64,000 nucleotides of DNA from Terrimesophilobacter sp044464485 (GCA_044464485.1 JBIQLG010000003.1:186001-250000); one strand, 5' to 3'. Counted from the stretch's first letter, positions 17,871-27,232 are shown. Notes: a model not told the origin generated them from the letters alone. Numbers and translations are program-made.

Positions 17871-19408
17871 CCGCGGGTCCTCACTCTCGGGTCAAGTGCC
17901 GAATATGTCATGTCGGCGATGAAGTTGAAGACGATCACCATGACGGCGATCACAACGAAATAGCCCATGACCGGGTTCGGGTCGGGCAAGGAAATCCCCC
18001 GCTGGAACAGCGCGCCCATTCCGGAGAATGCGAAGACCTGCTCGGTGATGATCGCGCCGCCCAGCAGGGCGCCGAAGTCCGACGCGACAATTGTGGCGAT
18101 CGGAATGAGCGAATTTCGGAATGCGTGCCGAACGATGACCACGCGCTCCGGCATTCCTTTCGCCCGCGCAGTGCGAATGTAATCCTGATTGAGTACATCG
18201 AGCATGCCCGCGCGTGCGTACCTCGTGTATCCCGCGAATCCGATGAGCATGAGCGTCAGAGTCGGCAGAAGCAGATGCGTGAAGGAATCCACGCCGTGCA
18301 TCCAGATGCTTCCGCCGAGATTGGGCGTTTGGGAGCCCACTGTCGCGATGGGTCGTCCATTGATAGCCGACTGGCTGAGGTAGTGCGGCCACTCGATCAT
18401 GAGCCGATCTACCAGGATGAGCGACGCGGAGAGAACCGCGGTGAGTGCGCCGACGCGCATGTTCTGACCGCGGTCCGGACCGCCGACAAAATAGCCGGTC
18501 GCCAATCCGACGGCAAGCGTTATGGCACCGAGAATGAGCAGCGTGTAAATGCTCGAGATATTGAGCAGGCCCTGCAGCGCGAAAAAGCAAATCATCGTGA
18601 TGACGACCTGAATTCCCCCCGTGATGAGCGCCTGCCGGTTTCGAATCCCCGCGAGCAACGTCGAGAGCACCACGGCAATGCCCGCCGACATGATGAGCAT
18701 GAATACCGGCCCGATGTTGGGGTGCAGGAACCAGTCACTGAGCGAGAAGTAGACGAGCACTCCCGCCGTAGCCAGCGTGGCGATGACGAAAACGCTCAGC
18801 CTGCGTCGCCATTCGCCTCCGATCAAACCGACCCAGAGCAAGCCGAGCCCGAGGGAGATGATCGTGATCCACAGCGGCCCTATCTGCGGGTCCGCGAGAA
18901 AATCGTTGAATCCGATGGCAATGAATTCCTTGAGCAGGATGCCGACCCAGAATGACGGGAGCGAAAACAGCAGAAATGACACGAACGTCATGACGAAGTC
19001 GAACGTCGTGTACTGGCGAAGCGCCGAGACAATCCCGAACGTGATGCCGACGATGATCGCGAGCACGGTGGCGGTGGTCACGAGCTGGATGGTCGACCCC
19101 ATCGCCATGGGAAGAAGATCGGTGACTTTCTGCCCCTGAGCTGTCAACCCCAGATCACAACTGTTGGCGAACGGGATGAGGCATTTGGCGGCCCCGCCCA
19201 GCCAAAGGAAGAACCGCAAGGGAGCGGGAACGTTGAGTTGGAGCGCCTCTGTGCGCGCGGCAATCAACTGGTTCTTATTGGGGAGCCGGCTTTGGTAGAA
19301 CTCCTCCAGCGGGTCACCCGCGAGAGCCGTGAGTTGGTACATGATGAACGCTGCACCGAGCAGCAACAGAACCGAGACGATCAGCCGTCTCGTGATGAAA
19401 GACACCAT
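17867..19408 (-). CDS. enlarged DppB-type permease with central membrane insertion
   Basis: 513 residues, about 200 more than a normal DppB. The N-terminus (FITRRLIVSVLLLLGAAFIMYQLTALAGDPLEE) and the C-terminal half are standard: LLLPTLTLMLIGFAGYTRYARAGML, EAA loop DYIRTARAKGMPERVVIVRHAFRNSLIP, tail DMTYSALDPRVRTRG. Between roughly residues 185 and 360 there is an added block of about six hydrophobic helices without similarity I recognise. The frame is open throughout and the block is protein-like, so it is an insertion rather than an error. It follows the binding-protein gene after a strong stem-loop. Confidence 0.88.
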   Translation of the reverse strand: MVSFITRRLIVSVLLLLGAAFIMYQLTALAGDPLEEFYQSRLPNKNQLIAARTEALQLNVPAPLRFFLWLGGAAKCLIPFANSCDLGLTAQGQKVTDLLPMAMGSTIQLVTTATVLAIIVGITFGIVSALRQYTTFDFVMTFVSFLLFSLPSFWVGILLKEFIAIGFNDFLADPQIGPLWITIISLGLGLLWVGLIGGEWRRRLSVFVIATLATAGVLVYFSLSDWFLHPNIGPVFMLIMSAGIAVVLSTLLAGIRNRQALITGGIQVVITMICFFALQGLLNISSIYTLLILGAITLAVGLATGYFVGGPDRGQNMRVGALTAVLSASLILVDRLMIEWPHYLSQSAINGRPIATVGSQTPNLGGSIWMHGVDSFTHLLLPTLTLMLIGFAGYTRYARAGMLDVLNQDYIRTARAKGMPERVVIVRHAFRNSLIPIATIVASDFGALLGGAIITEQVFAFSGMGALFQRGISLPDPNPVMGYFVVIAVMVIVFNFIADMTYSALDPRVRTRG

Positions 19409-19523
19409 TTAAGAACGCTTTCCTGTCGCGGACCGACACCGATGGCGGGCCTGCGGGAAGTTTGGCCGAGACAGGTCACTCGTGGTGCCTGATTCTCGGG
19501 AGGGAATGGGTGGGGTGAAGGAA

Positions 19524-19556
19524 CGGAGCGCCAGGACCGTCGGTCCTGGCGCTCCG
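19524..19556 (-). terminator. intercistronic stem-loop between binding protein and permease genes
   Basis: A perfect 15-bp inverted repeat (19524-19538 with 19542-19556) with a GTC loop, 49 bases after the binding-protein stop and before the permease. There is no U-run. By position it matches the hairpin at 12614-12646. It probably limits expression of distal genes or protects the upstream message. Confidence 0.7.
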
Positions 19557-19604
19557 CCCTGGAAGTTCATCCAGGGTCAGTCCGTGTAGGACTGAGCCAG
19601 GAGA

Positions 19605-21356
19605 TTACTTCTTTGCCCACTCCCAGTAGTTCCAGCCGACACCGGCCTGGCCTGGGTAGTACACAACGCCAGTGACGTTGTTGTTGTAGGCCATGACGCC
19701 CGGGGCAACAAACAGCGGCACGCCGTATCCATCCTTGAACAGGATCGTGTCGATCTTGATCTGGATGTCGGTCTGCTCCTTGGTGTCCAGTGTCACCTGA
19801 AGCTTCTTGGCCAGCTTGTCGACCTCGGGGTTGGAGTACGCGTTGTAGTTACCGCCACCGTCGGAGCTGAAGATCTGCGGCACACCCGCGACTCCAACAC
19901 CGGAGGAGATCCATCCGAAGATCGATGCATCGTAGGTGCCGCTACCGAGGAGCGAACCCCAGTTCTCAGCGCCGCCGTCGATGACCTTGAATCCTGCCTT
20001 CTCCGCAGAGGCCTGAATGGCCTGGAAGGAGTTGACCCGGTTCGGGTTCTTCGTGTTGTACAGGATCTTCACTTCCGGCGTCGCGCCGGCAAGAAGCGCC
20101 TTTGCACCGTCGATGTCAACCTTGTCGAACTCGGAAGAGCCGTTCACCTTGACGGACTGGTCGTACGCGTCGGTACCCGGGAAGAACAGCTGGGAGTCGT
20201 CCAGCTTTGCGTTCGGGTTCTGCGGCGTCACAATCGCGTCGAGGATCTGCTGGCGAGGAATCGTCATCAGGAATGCCTTGCGGACATTCTCATCCTTGAA
20301 CACCGGAGTGTTGAACGAAATGTCCAGGTGATCGTAGCTGAACTGGTTACCCGTGAGTGTCGTCACGTTCTTGAGCGCCTGAAGCGACTTGATCGTGTCG
20401 GCAGAGGACTGCGGGTTGATCACGTCGACCTCACCGTTTTGGAGAGCGGTCACCTGCGCCTGAGCGTCGCCGATGAAGCGAATGACGATCTTGTCGACCT
20501 TCGGCTTCAGGTCACCCTTGTAGTCAGGGTTACGCACGAGCGTGATGGACTGCTTCGGCGTCCAGGAGTCGAGCACCATTCCGGCAGACGAAAGGTACAG
20601 GCTCTTGTCGGACGGGAGGCTCGTTGCATCGAATCCGGTGTTCCAGAAGTCCGCGAACTTCTTGAGCGTCTCGTTCGGTGCGGCCGGGTTGTCGGCGTCG
20701 CCGCGCGGCATCGACTCCATCGCCTTCAGCACGTCTTTGAGATCGACGCCAGCGTGGTCGGCAACGACGTGCGCCGGTGCGTCGATCGGGTTGACGAGCT
20801 GCCAGTCTGCGTACGGCTCACTGTAGGTGAGAGTCATCGACATGTTGTCGTCGCCGATCTTGGGCAGGTCGGTGAGTCCGAGGCCCGTCGTGTCTCCCGC
20901 GTAGTTGAAGTACGTCGTGCCGGAGGTTACGTTGCCGTCGTCGTCGGTCTTCGAGTCGTTGTAGTAGCCCGACTGGATGGCCCACGCCAGCATCATGTCG
21001 TCTGCGGTCACCGGGGTGCCGTCAGACCACGTTGCGGTCTTCGCGAGCGTGTACTTGACGGTCAGCGGGTCGTCGCTCGTCTTCTCGACGGTTCCGAAGC
21101 TCTTGTCCGGAACGATGTTGAGCTTGTTGTCGAGGTAGAAGAAGCCCGAGCGGGTGTAGCCGGTGAGCTTCGAGTTCATGTCGAGGTTGCCCTGGGGGGT
21201 GTTCGGGTTGAACGACGTTAGTTCGTTAACCTCGGCCACCGTGATGGTGCCACCAGAATCAGTGGAAGGAGTGTCGCCGGTCGTGGTGCAACCCGTCACC
21301 GCCATTGCTGCAATGGCAGCGACCGCGAGTGGTGCCCCTATGCGTCTGAATTTCAA
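19605..21356 (-). CDS. family 5 solute-binding lipoprotein (oligopeptide type)
   Basis: 583 residues from a TTG at 21356, chosen because AGGAGG ends four bases before it and the first residues (KFRR) match the paralogue at 14284. The signal peptide (APLAVAAIAAMAV) has lipobox TGC at Cys23. The SBP family 5 body carries DPLTVKYT, ATWSDGTPVTADDMMLAWA and YDHLDISFNTPVF, and ends WNYWEWAKK. It is strongly promoted (TTGACC-16-TATAAC) and heads the operon with the enlarged DppB and DppC, and probably the ATPase at 14484. It should bind peptides at the cell surface. Confidence 0.9.
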   Translation of the reverse strand: MKFRRIGAPLAVAAIAAMAVTGCTTTGDTPSTDSGGTITVAEVNELTSFNPNTPQGNLDMNSKLTGYTRSGFFYLDNKLNIVPDKSFGTVEKTSDDPLTVKYTLAKTATWSDGTPVTADDMMLAWAIQSGYYNDSKTDDDGNVTSGTTYFNYAGDTTGLGLTDLPKIGDDNMSMTLTYSEPYADWQLVNPIDAPAHVVADHAGVDLKDVLKAMESMPRGDADNPAAPNETLKKFADFWNTGFDATSLPSDKSLYLSSAGMVLDSWTPKQSITLVRNPDYKGDLKPKVDKIVIRFIGDAQAQVTALQNGEVDVINPQSSADTIKSLQALKNVTTLTGNQFSYDHLDISFNTPVFKDENVRKAFLMTIPRQQILDAIVTPQNPNAKLDDSQLFFPGTDAYDQSVKVNGSSEFDKVDIDGAKALLAGATPEVKILYNTKNPNRVNSFQAIQASAEKAGFKVIDGGAENWGSLLGSGTYDASIFGWISSGVGVAGVPQIFSSDGGGNYNAYSNPEVDKLAKKLQVTLDTKEQTDIQIKIDTILFKDGYGVPLFVAPGVMAYNNNVTGVVYYPGQAGVGWNYWEWAKK

Positions 21357-21415
21357 TTTTCCTCCTGTGCAAGATGGATACACGCGTGAAGAATTTCCTA
21401 GTTCCTCACACGCCT

Positions 21416-21443
21416 GTTATAGAGAACCCTAAGCACGGGTCAA
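21416..21443 (-). promoter_or_regulatory. sigma-70-type promoter of the second transporter operon
   Basis: Minus strand: -35 TTGACC (21438-21443), 16-base spacer, -10 TATAAC (21416-21421). Five of six bases match consensus at each box. The start of transcription would be near 21409, giving a leader of about 53 bases that ends in AGGAGG. Confidence 0.7.
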
Positions 21444-21600
21444 CTCCACAGCAAAAAATGTATGCGCAAACGTTACTCAGGGAAAGCGACGACACGATTA
21501 TTTTGTGAAAAGTGGAAGATTCTTGCGTCGGATCCCTCCGTTTCGCATAAAGTTGCATTCTCTGCAGAAAGCGTGCAGCGAATTCCCGAAAACGAACGCG

Positions 21601-21606
21601 TAACAT
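21601..21606 (+). promoter_or_regulatory. candidate -10 for leaderless DCC-protein gene
   Basis: TAACAT, seven bases before the ATG at 21614. There is no Shine-Dalgarno and no clear -35. Confidence 0.4.
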
Positions 21607-21613
21607 CGGCAGT

Positions 21614-22027
21614 ATGCCCCTCTCGAGAGCGCTTCGCAGCGCGCGAGCGACGCTCGTCTTCGACGGAGACTGCGGATTCTGCACGAGCGCCGTGCGCTGG
21701 CTGGAGAGCACCCTTCCGGCTCCGCCGCACAGCATCCCGTACCAATGGGCGGACGAGGATGAATTAGGAATCAGCGCCGCAGAGGCGGCCGAACGCGTCT
21801 GGCTCATCGAAACCGACCGCAGGGGCCGGATGCACCAGTACGGCGGTTACCTCGCCGTCTCTGTGCTCTTGCGGCGGCAACCCGGTTTCGGTTATCGCTT
21901 TATCGGCATCCTGATGGACACCCCGCCCTTCTCGTTCGTTTCGGGCCTGGGTTACACCCTCATCGCCCGTTACCGGCACCGACTGCCGGGAGGAACCCCC
22001 GCGTGCGCGGCGGGCCCGCGACCGTGA
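21614..22027 (+). CDS. DCC-family thiol-disulfide oxidoreductase (DUF393)
   Basis: 137 residues. Near the N-terminus, LVFDGDCGFC has the DxxCxxC motif that defines the family, followed by the conserved VRWLE helix and a Q-W pair. Later come YGGYLAVSVLL and YRFIGILMDTPPF. These small proteins are predicted thioredoxin-like oxidoreductases of unknown substrate. The C-terminal YRHRLPGG is also typical. The stop lies inside the start region of the CPBP gene, so the two are probably cotranscribed. Confidence 0.87.
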   Translation: MPLSRALRSARATLVFDGDCGFCTSAVRWLESTLPAPPHSIPYQWADEDELGISAAEAAERVWLIETDRRGRMHQYGGYLAVSVLLRRQPGFGYRFIGILMDTPPFSFVSGLGYTLIARYRHRLPGGTPACAAGPRP

Positions 22028-22797
22028 GCGAAGCAGTTCTTCCGCCGATTGCGCAGTCGCGACGACGATTGTGGGGCGAAATCCTGATCGTGCTCGGCCT
22101 TTCGCTTGGCGCATCCGCGGTGTATTCGGTCGTGGCGATAGTCAATCGGCTCACGCAGAAAACAGCGCTGTCTCAGCAAACAGCGACGCTCAATGCGCCG
22201 CTCAGCGATCGAGAAATATTTGACCTGATTTACCAGTTTCTCGCCATCTTCTTTGACCTCGTGCCCGTCGCGCTCGTGGCGTTCCTGCTGTGGCAGGCAA
22301 CTGCTCCGCACCTGGCCAGGCTCGGGATCGATTTTCATCGTCCGGGCAGGGACGCGCTTGCCGGAGTGGGACTCGCGCTGGCGATCGGGATCCCCGGGAT
22401 CGGCCTCTACGTGCTGGGGCGCGCCATCGGAATCACCGTCCACGTCATACCGACGGCCCTCGACGAGCACTGGTGGACCATTCCCATCCTGCTGCTGTCC
22501 GCGGCGCGCGCGGGCATCACGGAGGAAGTCATTGTCGTTGGGTACCTTTTTTCCCGCCTCACGACGCTGGGCTGGAATCGGTGGAGCATCATTTTCAGCG
22601 CAGCCGTCTTGCGCGGCACATATCACCTTTACCAGGGCTTCGGCGCCTTCGTCGGAAACATCGCAATGGGCATTCTTTTCGGATGGCTGTACACGCGGTA
22701 TGGCCGGCTGCTTCCGCTCGTGATCGCGCACTTCGCCATCGATGCAGCCATCTTTGTCGGTTACCCCTGGGCGGCCGCGACGTTCGTCTGGCTGTGA
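22003..22797 (+). CDS. CPBP-family intramembrane metalloprotease
   Basis: 264 residues with about seven hydrophobic helices. The family motif is EE near residue 175 (ARAGITEEVIVVGYLFSRL), but the usual Arg after EExxx is here VVGYLF. A second motif is RGTYHLYQGFGAFVGNIAMGILFGWLY, giving the conserved His, and IAHFAIDAA supplies the last His. These proteins are related to Rce1/PrsW-type proteases. GTG at 22003 is preferred because GGGAGGA lies 9 bases upstream. A GTG at 22024 overlapping the previous stop is an alternative. Function in the cell is unknown. It converges with gcvP, 7 bases apart. Confidence 0.83.
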   Translation: MRGGPATVSEAVLPPIAQSRRRLWGEILIVLGLSLGASAVYSVVAIVNRLTQKTALSQQTATLNAPLSDREIFDLIYQFLAIFFDLVPVALVAFLLWQATAPHLARLGIDFHRPGRDALAGVGLALAIGIPGIGLYVLGRAIGITVHVIPTALDEHWWTIPILLLSAARAGITEEVIVVGYLFSRLTTLGWNRWSIIFSAAVLRGTYHLYQGFGAFVGNIAMGILFGWLYTRYGRLLPLVIAHFAIDAAIFVGYPWAAATFVWL

Positions 22798-22804
22798 CGG
22801 TTCG

Positions 22805-25696
22805 CTACTCGAACGCCTCCGGCGGCGGACATGCGCACATGAGGTTGCGGTCACCCCATGCCTGATCAACTCTTCGCACGGGCGGCCAGTATTTGTTGCG
22901 CATGATCGACGGCACCGGATACGCAGCCTGCTCACGCGAGTACGGATGATCCCACTCGGTCACGACCACGGATCGTGCGGTGTGGGGAGCGTGATGAAGC
23001 GGGTTGTCCTCCGCGGGCCACGTACCAGCACCCACGGCATCCGCCTCGGCCCGGATCGAGACCATCGCTTCGACGAACCTTTCCAGCTCCGCGAGATCCT
23101 CGCTTTCCGTCGGCTCGATCATGAGCGTTCCCGGCACCGGGAACGACATTGTCGGCGCATGGAAACCATAGTCGATGAGCCGCTTCGCCACGTCGTCCAC
23201 CGTGATGCCCGTAGCGTCCGTGAGCGGTCGCACATCGAGGATGCACTCGTGGGCGACTAAACCATTTTCACCCGAATACAGGATCGGATAGTGGTCGCGG
23301 AGTCGAGCGGCAAGGTAGTTTGCCGCAAGAACGGCGGCACCGGTCGCGTCGCGAAGCCCCTCGGAACCCATCATGCGGATGTACGACCACGTGATGGGGA
23401 GAATACTGGGGCTCCCGTATGGTGCCGCCGAGACCGGACTGTCGCCCGGGTTCCTCTGCGCCAGCGGATGCGACGGCAGGAACGGCGCGAGGTGCGCTTT
23501 CGCCGCAACCGGGCCGACACCGGGACCTCCTCCGCCGTGCGGTATGCAGAACGTCTTGTGCAAATTGAGATGCGAGACATCGCCGCCGAACTCGCCGAAT
23601 CTGGCGTAACCGAGCAGGGCGTTGAGGTTGGCGCCATCGATGTACACCTGTCCGCCCGCGTCGTGAACGGCATCCGTTATCGCGCGGATCTCGTGCTCAT
23701 ACACTCCGTGCGTCGACGGATAGGTGACCATGAGCGCAGCGAGCTCGTGCGAGTGCTCCGAAATCTTCGCGCGAACATCGTCGAGGTCGACGTTGCCGAG
23801 CTCGTCGCACGCCGTCACCACCACGCGCATGCCCGCAAGAACCGCACTCGCGGCATTGGTGCCGTGTGCGCTGGAGGGGATGAGGCACACCGTGCGTTGC
23901 TCGTCACCACGGGAACGGTGATAGCCGCGTATGGCCAGCAAACCGGCAAGCTCCCCCTGACTGCCCGCGTTGGGCTGCAGGGACACCGAATCGTAACCGG
24001 TGACGTCGGCAAGCCAGCTCTCGAGTTGTTCAATGAGAGCAAGGTAACCCTCGACGTCCGCTTCCGGGGCGAACGGATGGATTCCCGCGAACTCCGGCCA
24101 GGACACTGCCTCCATTTCGGTGGCCGCATTCAATTTCATGGTGCACGAGCCGAGCGGGATCATCCCGCGGTCCAGTGCGTAGTCCTTGTCGGCCAGATAC
24201 TTGAGGTAGCGCATCATGCTGGTTTCCGAGACGTGCGTGTTGAAAACCGGATGCGTCAAATATTCGCTCGTGCGCAGCAGTTCCTGCGGAATCCAGTTCG
24301 CGATATCGCCGGGTGAGGGAAAAATTCCGTCGAGCGTCGCCCGATCGGCTCCCAGCACGCCGGCCACCGCCACCAGGTCCTCGGCACTCGTGGTTTCGTC
24401 CACCGAAAGCTGGACTCGGTTGTCATCAACCTTGCGGAAGAGGTACCCGGCATCGTATGCGGCGCGAATGAGGTCATCTGCGCTGCGGTTGGTCTCCAGC
24501 GTGAGCGTGTCGAAATAGTTGCCGTACAGCACGGTGTGACCGCCATCCGTCGCAGCTCTCGCGAGAAAGCGCGCGTTCACGGCGACGCGCTCCGCTATCG
24601 CCTTGAGTCCGTCCGGCCCGTGATACACCGCGTACATTCCCGCCATCACGGCGAGGAGCACCTGGGCGGTGCAAATGTTGCTCGTCGCCTTTTCCCGTCG
24701 GATGTGCTGTTCGCGCGCCTGCAGCGTCAACCGGTACGCAGGATGCCCGTCCGCGTCTTTCGAGACGCCAACCAGCCGACCGGGCAGCTGCCGTTCAAGG
24801 CCGGACCGCACCGCCATGTATCCCGCATGCGGTCCGCCGAAACCAAGCGGAACGCCGAAACGCTGCGAACTTCCCACCGCGATGTCTGCGCCGAGTTCAC
24901 CGGGACTTGTGAGCACGGTGAGCGCCAGAAGGTCCGCCGCGACCACGGCCAGGGCTCCCACCTCGTGTGCGGCACCGATGACGGTGCGCGGGTCCCAGAC
25001 GCGTCCCGATGCGCCAGGGTACTGCACGAAGACTCCAAAATACTCTGCTGGAACTTCGTCGTCCGGCGAGGACGGGTCTGCGTCGCTCAGGGAGCGGAAC
25101 GATACTTCGGAAACCTGAATTCCCACTGCCTCTGCGCGGTGCGCCAGCAGCGCCTTCGTCTGCGGGAGGGCATCCCGATCCATAAGAAAGACGTTGGAAC
25201 CGGAAGTGGATGCTCGGCGCGCCAACAGCATCCCTTCGGCGACGGCCGTGGACTCGTCGAGCATGGACGAGTTGGCGGTGTCCAGACCGGTGAGGTCGGC
25301 GATCATTGTTTGAAAATTGATGAGTGCCTCGAGTCGGCCCTGTGAAATCTCCGGCTGATACGGCGTGTACGCCGTATACCAGCTGGGGTTTTCGAGAACG
25401 TTGCGCTTGATGACCGCGGGGGTAATCGTGTCGTAGTAGCCGAGTCCGATCATCGAACGATGGACACGGTTGCGCCCCGCAAGTGCACGCAGCTCGGAAA
25501 GTGCTTCGCGTTCCGTGGCCGCGGGTGGCAATATCGACGCGGCATCGGTGATCTTTATGGCGTCCGGAATTGCCGCAGCGAGCAGTTCGGGCACAGAGGA
25601 ATACCCGAGAACTTCCAGCATTTTCTGCTGCGCCTCATCGCCCGTGCCAATGTGGCGTCGAGCAAAATCATTGCCGGGTGTCGACACTGTTGCCAT
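22805..25696 (-). CDS. gcvP: glycine dehydrogenase (decarboxylating), P-protein
   Basis: 963 residues, the full length of the single-chain P-protein. The N-terminal half has FARRHIGTGDEAQQKMLEVLG, and the C-terminal half has the PLP lysine in HLNLHKTFCIPHGGGGPG. Other blocks are SMIGLGYYDT and DRGMIPLGSCTMKLN. It decarboxylates glycine and passes the aminomethyl group to lipoyl-GcvH. The ATG at 25696 overlaps the gcvH stop by one base (TGATG). A GTG one codon upstream is also possible. It is the last gene of the riboswitch-controlled operon. Confidence 0.97.
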   Translation of the reverse strand: MATVSTPGNDFARRHIGTGDEAQQKMLEVLGYSSVPELLAAAIPDAIKITDAASILPPAATEREALSELRALAGRNRVHRSMIGLGYYDTITPAVIKRNVLENPSWYTAYTPYQPEISQGRLEALINFQTMIADLTGLDTANSSMLDESTAVAEGMLLARRASTSGSNVFLMDRDALPQTKALLAHRAEAVGIQVSEVSFRSLSDADPSSPDDEVPAEYFGVFVQYPGASGRVWDPRTVIGAAHEVGALAVVAADLLALTVLTSPGELGADIAVGSSQRFGVPLGFGGPHAGYMAVRSGLERQLPGRLVGVSKDADGHPAYRLTLQAREQHIRREKATSNICTAQVLLAVMAGMYAVYHGPDGLKAIAERVAVNARFLARAATDGGHTVLYGNYFDTLTLETNRSADDLIRAAYDAGYLFRKVDDNRVQLSVDETTSAEDLVAVAGVLGADRATLDGIFPSPGDIANWIPQELLRTSEYLTHPVFNTHVSETSMMRYLKYLADKDYALDRGMIPLGSCTMKLNAATEMEAVSWPEFAGIHPFAPEADVEGYLALIEQLESWLADVTGYDSVSLQPNAGSQGELAGLLAIRGYHRSRGDEQRTVCLIPSSAHGTNAASAVLAGMRVVVTACDELGNVDLDDVRAKISEHSHELAALMVTYPSTHGVYEHEIRAITDAVHDAGGQVYIDGANLNALLGYARFGEFGGDVSHLNLHKTFCIPHGGGGPGVGPVAAKAHLAPFLPSHPLAQRNPGDSPVSAAPYGSPSILPITWSYIRMMGSEGLRDATGAAVLAANYLAARLRDHYPILYSGENGLVAHECILDVRPLTDATGITVDDVAKRLIDYGFHAPTMSFPVPGTLMIEPTESEDLAELERFVEAMVSIRAEADAVGAGTWPAEDNPLHHAPHTARSVVVTEWDHPYSREQAAYPVPSIMRNKYWPPVRRVDQAWGDRNLMCACPPPEAFE

Positions 25697-26082
25697 CACT
25701 CGCCAACCAGTGCGGTGTATGCGTCAAAATCCATGAGCTCAACGGTGTCGAATACTGAAGCATCCGCGACCTCCACTTTGATCATCCATCCTTCGCCGAA
25801 CGGGTCTTCATTGACGAGTTCGGGTCGATCGACAACCGCTGAGTTGACGTCGGTCACTGTGGCGTCCACCGGCGCAAAAAGCTCACCGACGGATTTAGTG
25901 GACTCGATTTCACCCACGACTTTTCCTGCCTGCACGGTCGACCCCGTTTTGGGCAGTTCGACAAAGACGACGTCACCGAGTTTTTCGGCCGCGAAATCGG
26001 TGATGCCGATAGTCGCCGTCGTACCGTCGATATCGAGCCACTCGTGCTCGGCGGTGTACTTGCGGTCGGTTTTGTCAGCCAT
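25696..26082 (-). CDS. gcvH: glycine cleavage system H protein
   Basis: 128 residues. The lipoyl attachment lysine is K63 in ESTKSVGELFAP. The flanking E-WLDIDG and GDVVFVELPKTGS strands and the SDP-like NEDPFGEGWMIKVE segment are standard. It shuttles the aminomethyl group between P, T and L proteins. It starts one base after the gcvT stop. Confidence 0.97.
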   Translation of the reverse strand: MADKTDRKYTAEHEWLDIDGTTATIGITDFAAEKLGDVVFVELPKTGSTVQAGKVVGEIESTKSVGELFAPVDATVTDVNSAVVDRPELVNEDPFGEGWMIKVEVADASVFDTVELMDFDAYTALVGE

Positions 26083-26083
26083 T

Positions 26084-27232
26084 TCAGTTCTTCTCTCTCT
26101 TATAAAAGGGCAACGCAGTTACCGTTGCGGGGATCATGCTCCCGCGTACGTCGAGATCAAGTTCAGTTCCCGGTTCCGTGAACTCCGGATCTACAAAGGC
26201 CATGGCAATGGGATGCCCGAGTGTCGGAGACAGCGCTCCGCTCGTCACTTCCCCGATGACGCGGCCGTCCGCAACGACGGGATAGCCTGCGCGACCAGCG
26301 CGGCGACCCTCCGAGGTGAGGCCCACGAGTACGCGCGCTCCGTCAACCGGGCCGGCCTCGGCGGCCGCCCGCCCGACAAAGTCCCCTTCCTTGGAGAAGT
26401 GCACGACGCGGGCGAGCCCCGCCTGGGCAGGAAGGATGTCGCGGCCGAGCTCATGACCATACAGCGGCATCCCGGCTTCCAACCGCAGGGTGTCCCGGCT
26501 CGCGAGGCCCGCGGGAACCAGGCCAAGCGGCTCTCCTGCTTTCACGAGCGCCTCCCAGAGTGCCACGGCATCCGCGGTGTCGACGTATAACTCGAAACCG
26601 TCTTCACCCGTATAGCCGGTGCGCGCAACATACACCGAAGTGCCGTTGAAGATCGCTGTGGTCGTCCAGTAGTACTTAAGGTCGGTGAGGTTCTGCTGAC
26701 CCTCCATGACGTCGAACCCCGCTGTTGCTTCGAGAATCTCGAGTGCGCGCGGGCCCTGCACGGCGATGAGCGCCGTCGAATCGCTGTGATCGGTCACGGT
26801 GACGTCGAACCCCGTAGAACGCTCGGTGAGCGCCTGGTACACAGCATCATGATTGCCGGCGTTGGCCACGACGAGAAACTCCCGCTCGGCGTTGTGATAG
26901 ACGATCAGGTCGTCGATAATGCCGGCGTTCTCGTCCAGAAGGAGGCTGTATTTCGCTTGCATGAGCGCGAGGTTGGACATTTTTCCGGCGAGCGCATATT
27001 CGAGGAACTCGATGGCCTGCGGGCCGGTCACACCAATCTCTGCCATGTGAGAAATGTCGAAGATGCCGGCGGCGTTGCGCACCGCGTGATGCTCGGCAAG
27101 GTCAGAGCCGTAGCTCACGGGCATCTGCCAGCCGGCGAAATCGGTGAAGCTTGCGCCAGCGTCGACGTGAACCTGATGGAGGGGCGACATCCGATCGTCG
27201 GACTGTCGTTGCGGGGCTGAGCTATCGGACAC
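26084..27232 (-). CDS. gcvT: aminomethyltransferase, glycine cleavage T-protein
   Basis: 382 residues from the GTG at 27232. This start has AGGAG five bases upstream and follows directly after the riboswitch; an upstream extension would run into the aptamer. Features are FAGWQMPVSYGSDLAEHHAVRNAAGIFDISHM near the N-terminus, RTGYTGEDGFELYV in the middle, and YGHELGRDILPAQAGL with the folate-binding region. It releases ammonia and makes methylene-THF from the GcvH-bound intermediate. Confidence 0.96.
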   Translation of the reverse strand: MSDSSAPQRQSDDRMSPLHQVHVDAGASFTDFAGWQMPVSYGSDLAEHHAVRNAAGIFDISHMAEIGVTGPQAIEFLEYALAGKMSNLALMQAKYSLLLDENAGIIDDLIVYHNAEREFLVVANAGNHDAVYQALTERSTGFDVTVTDHSDSTALIAVQGPRALEILEATAGFDVMEGQQNLTDLKYYWTTTAIFNGTSVYVARTGYTGEDGFELYVDTADAVALWEALVKAGEPLGLVPAGLASRDTLRLEAGMPLYGHELGRDILPAQAGLARVVHFSKEGDFVGRAAAEAGPVDGARVLVGLTSEGRRAGRAGYPVVADGRVIGEVTSGALSPTLGHPIAMAFVDPEFTEPGTELDLDVRGSMIPATVTALPFYKREKN

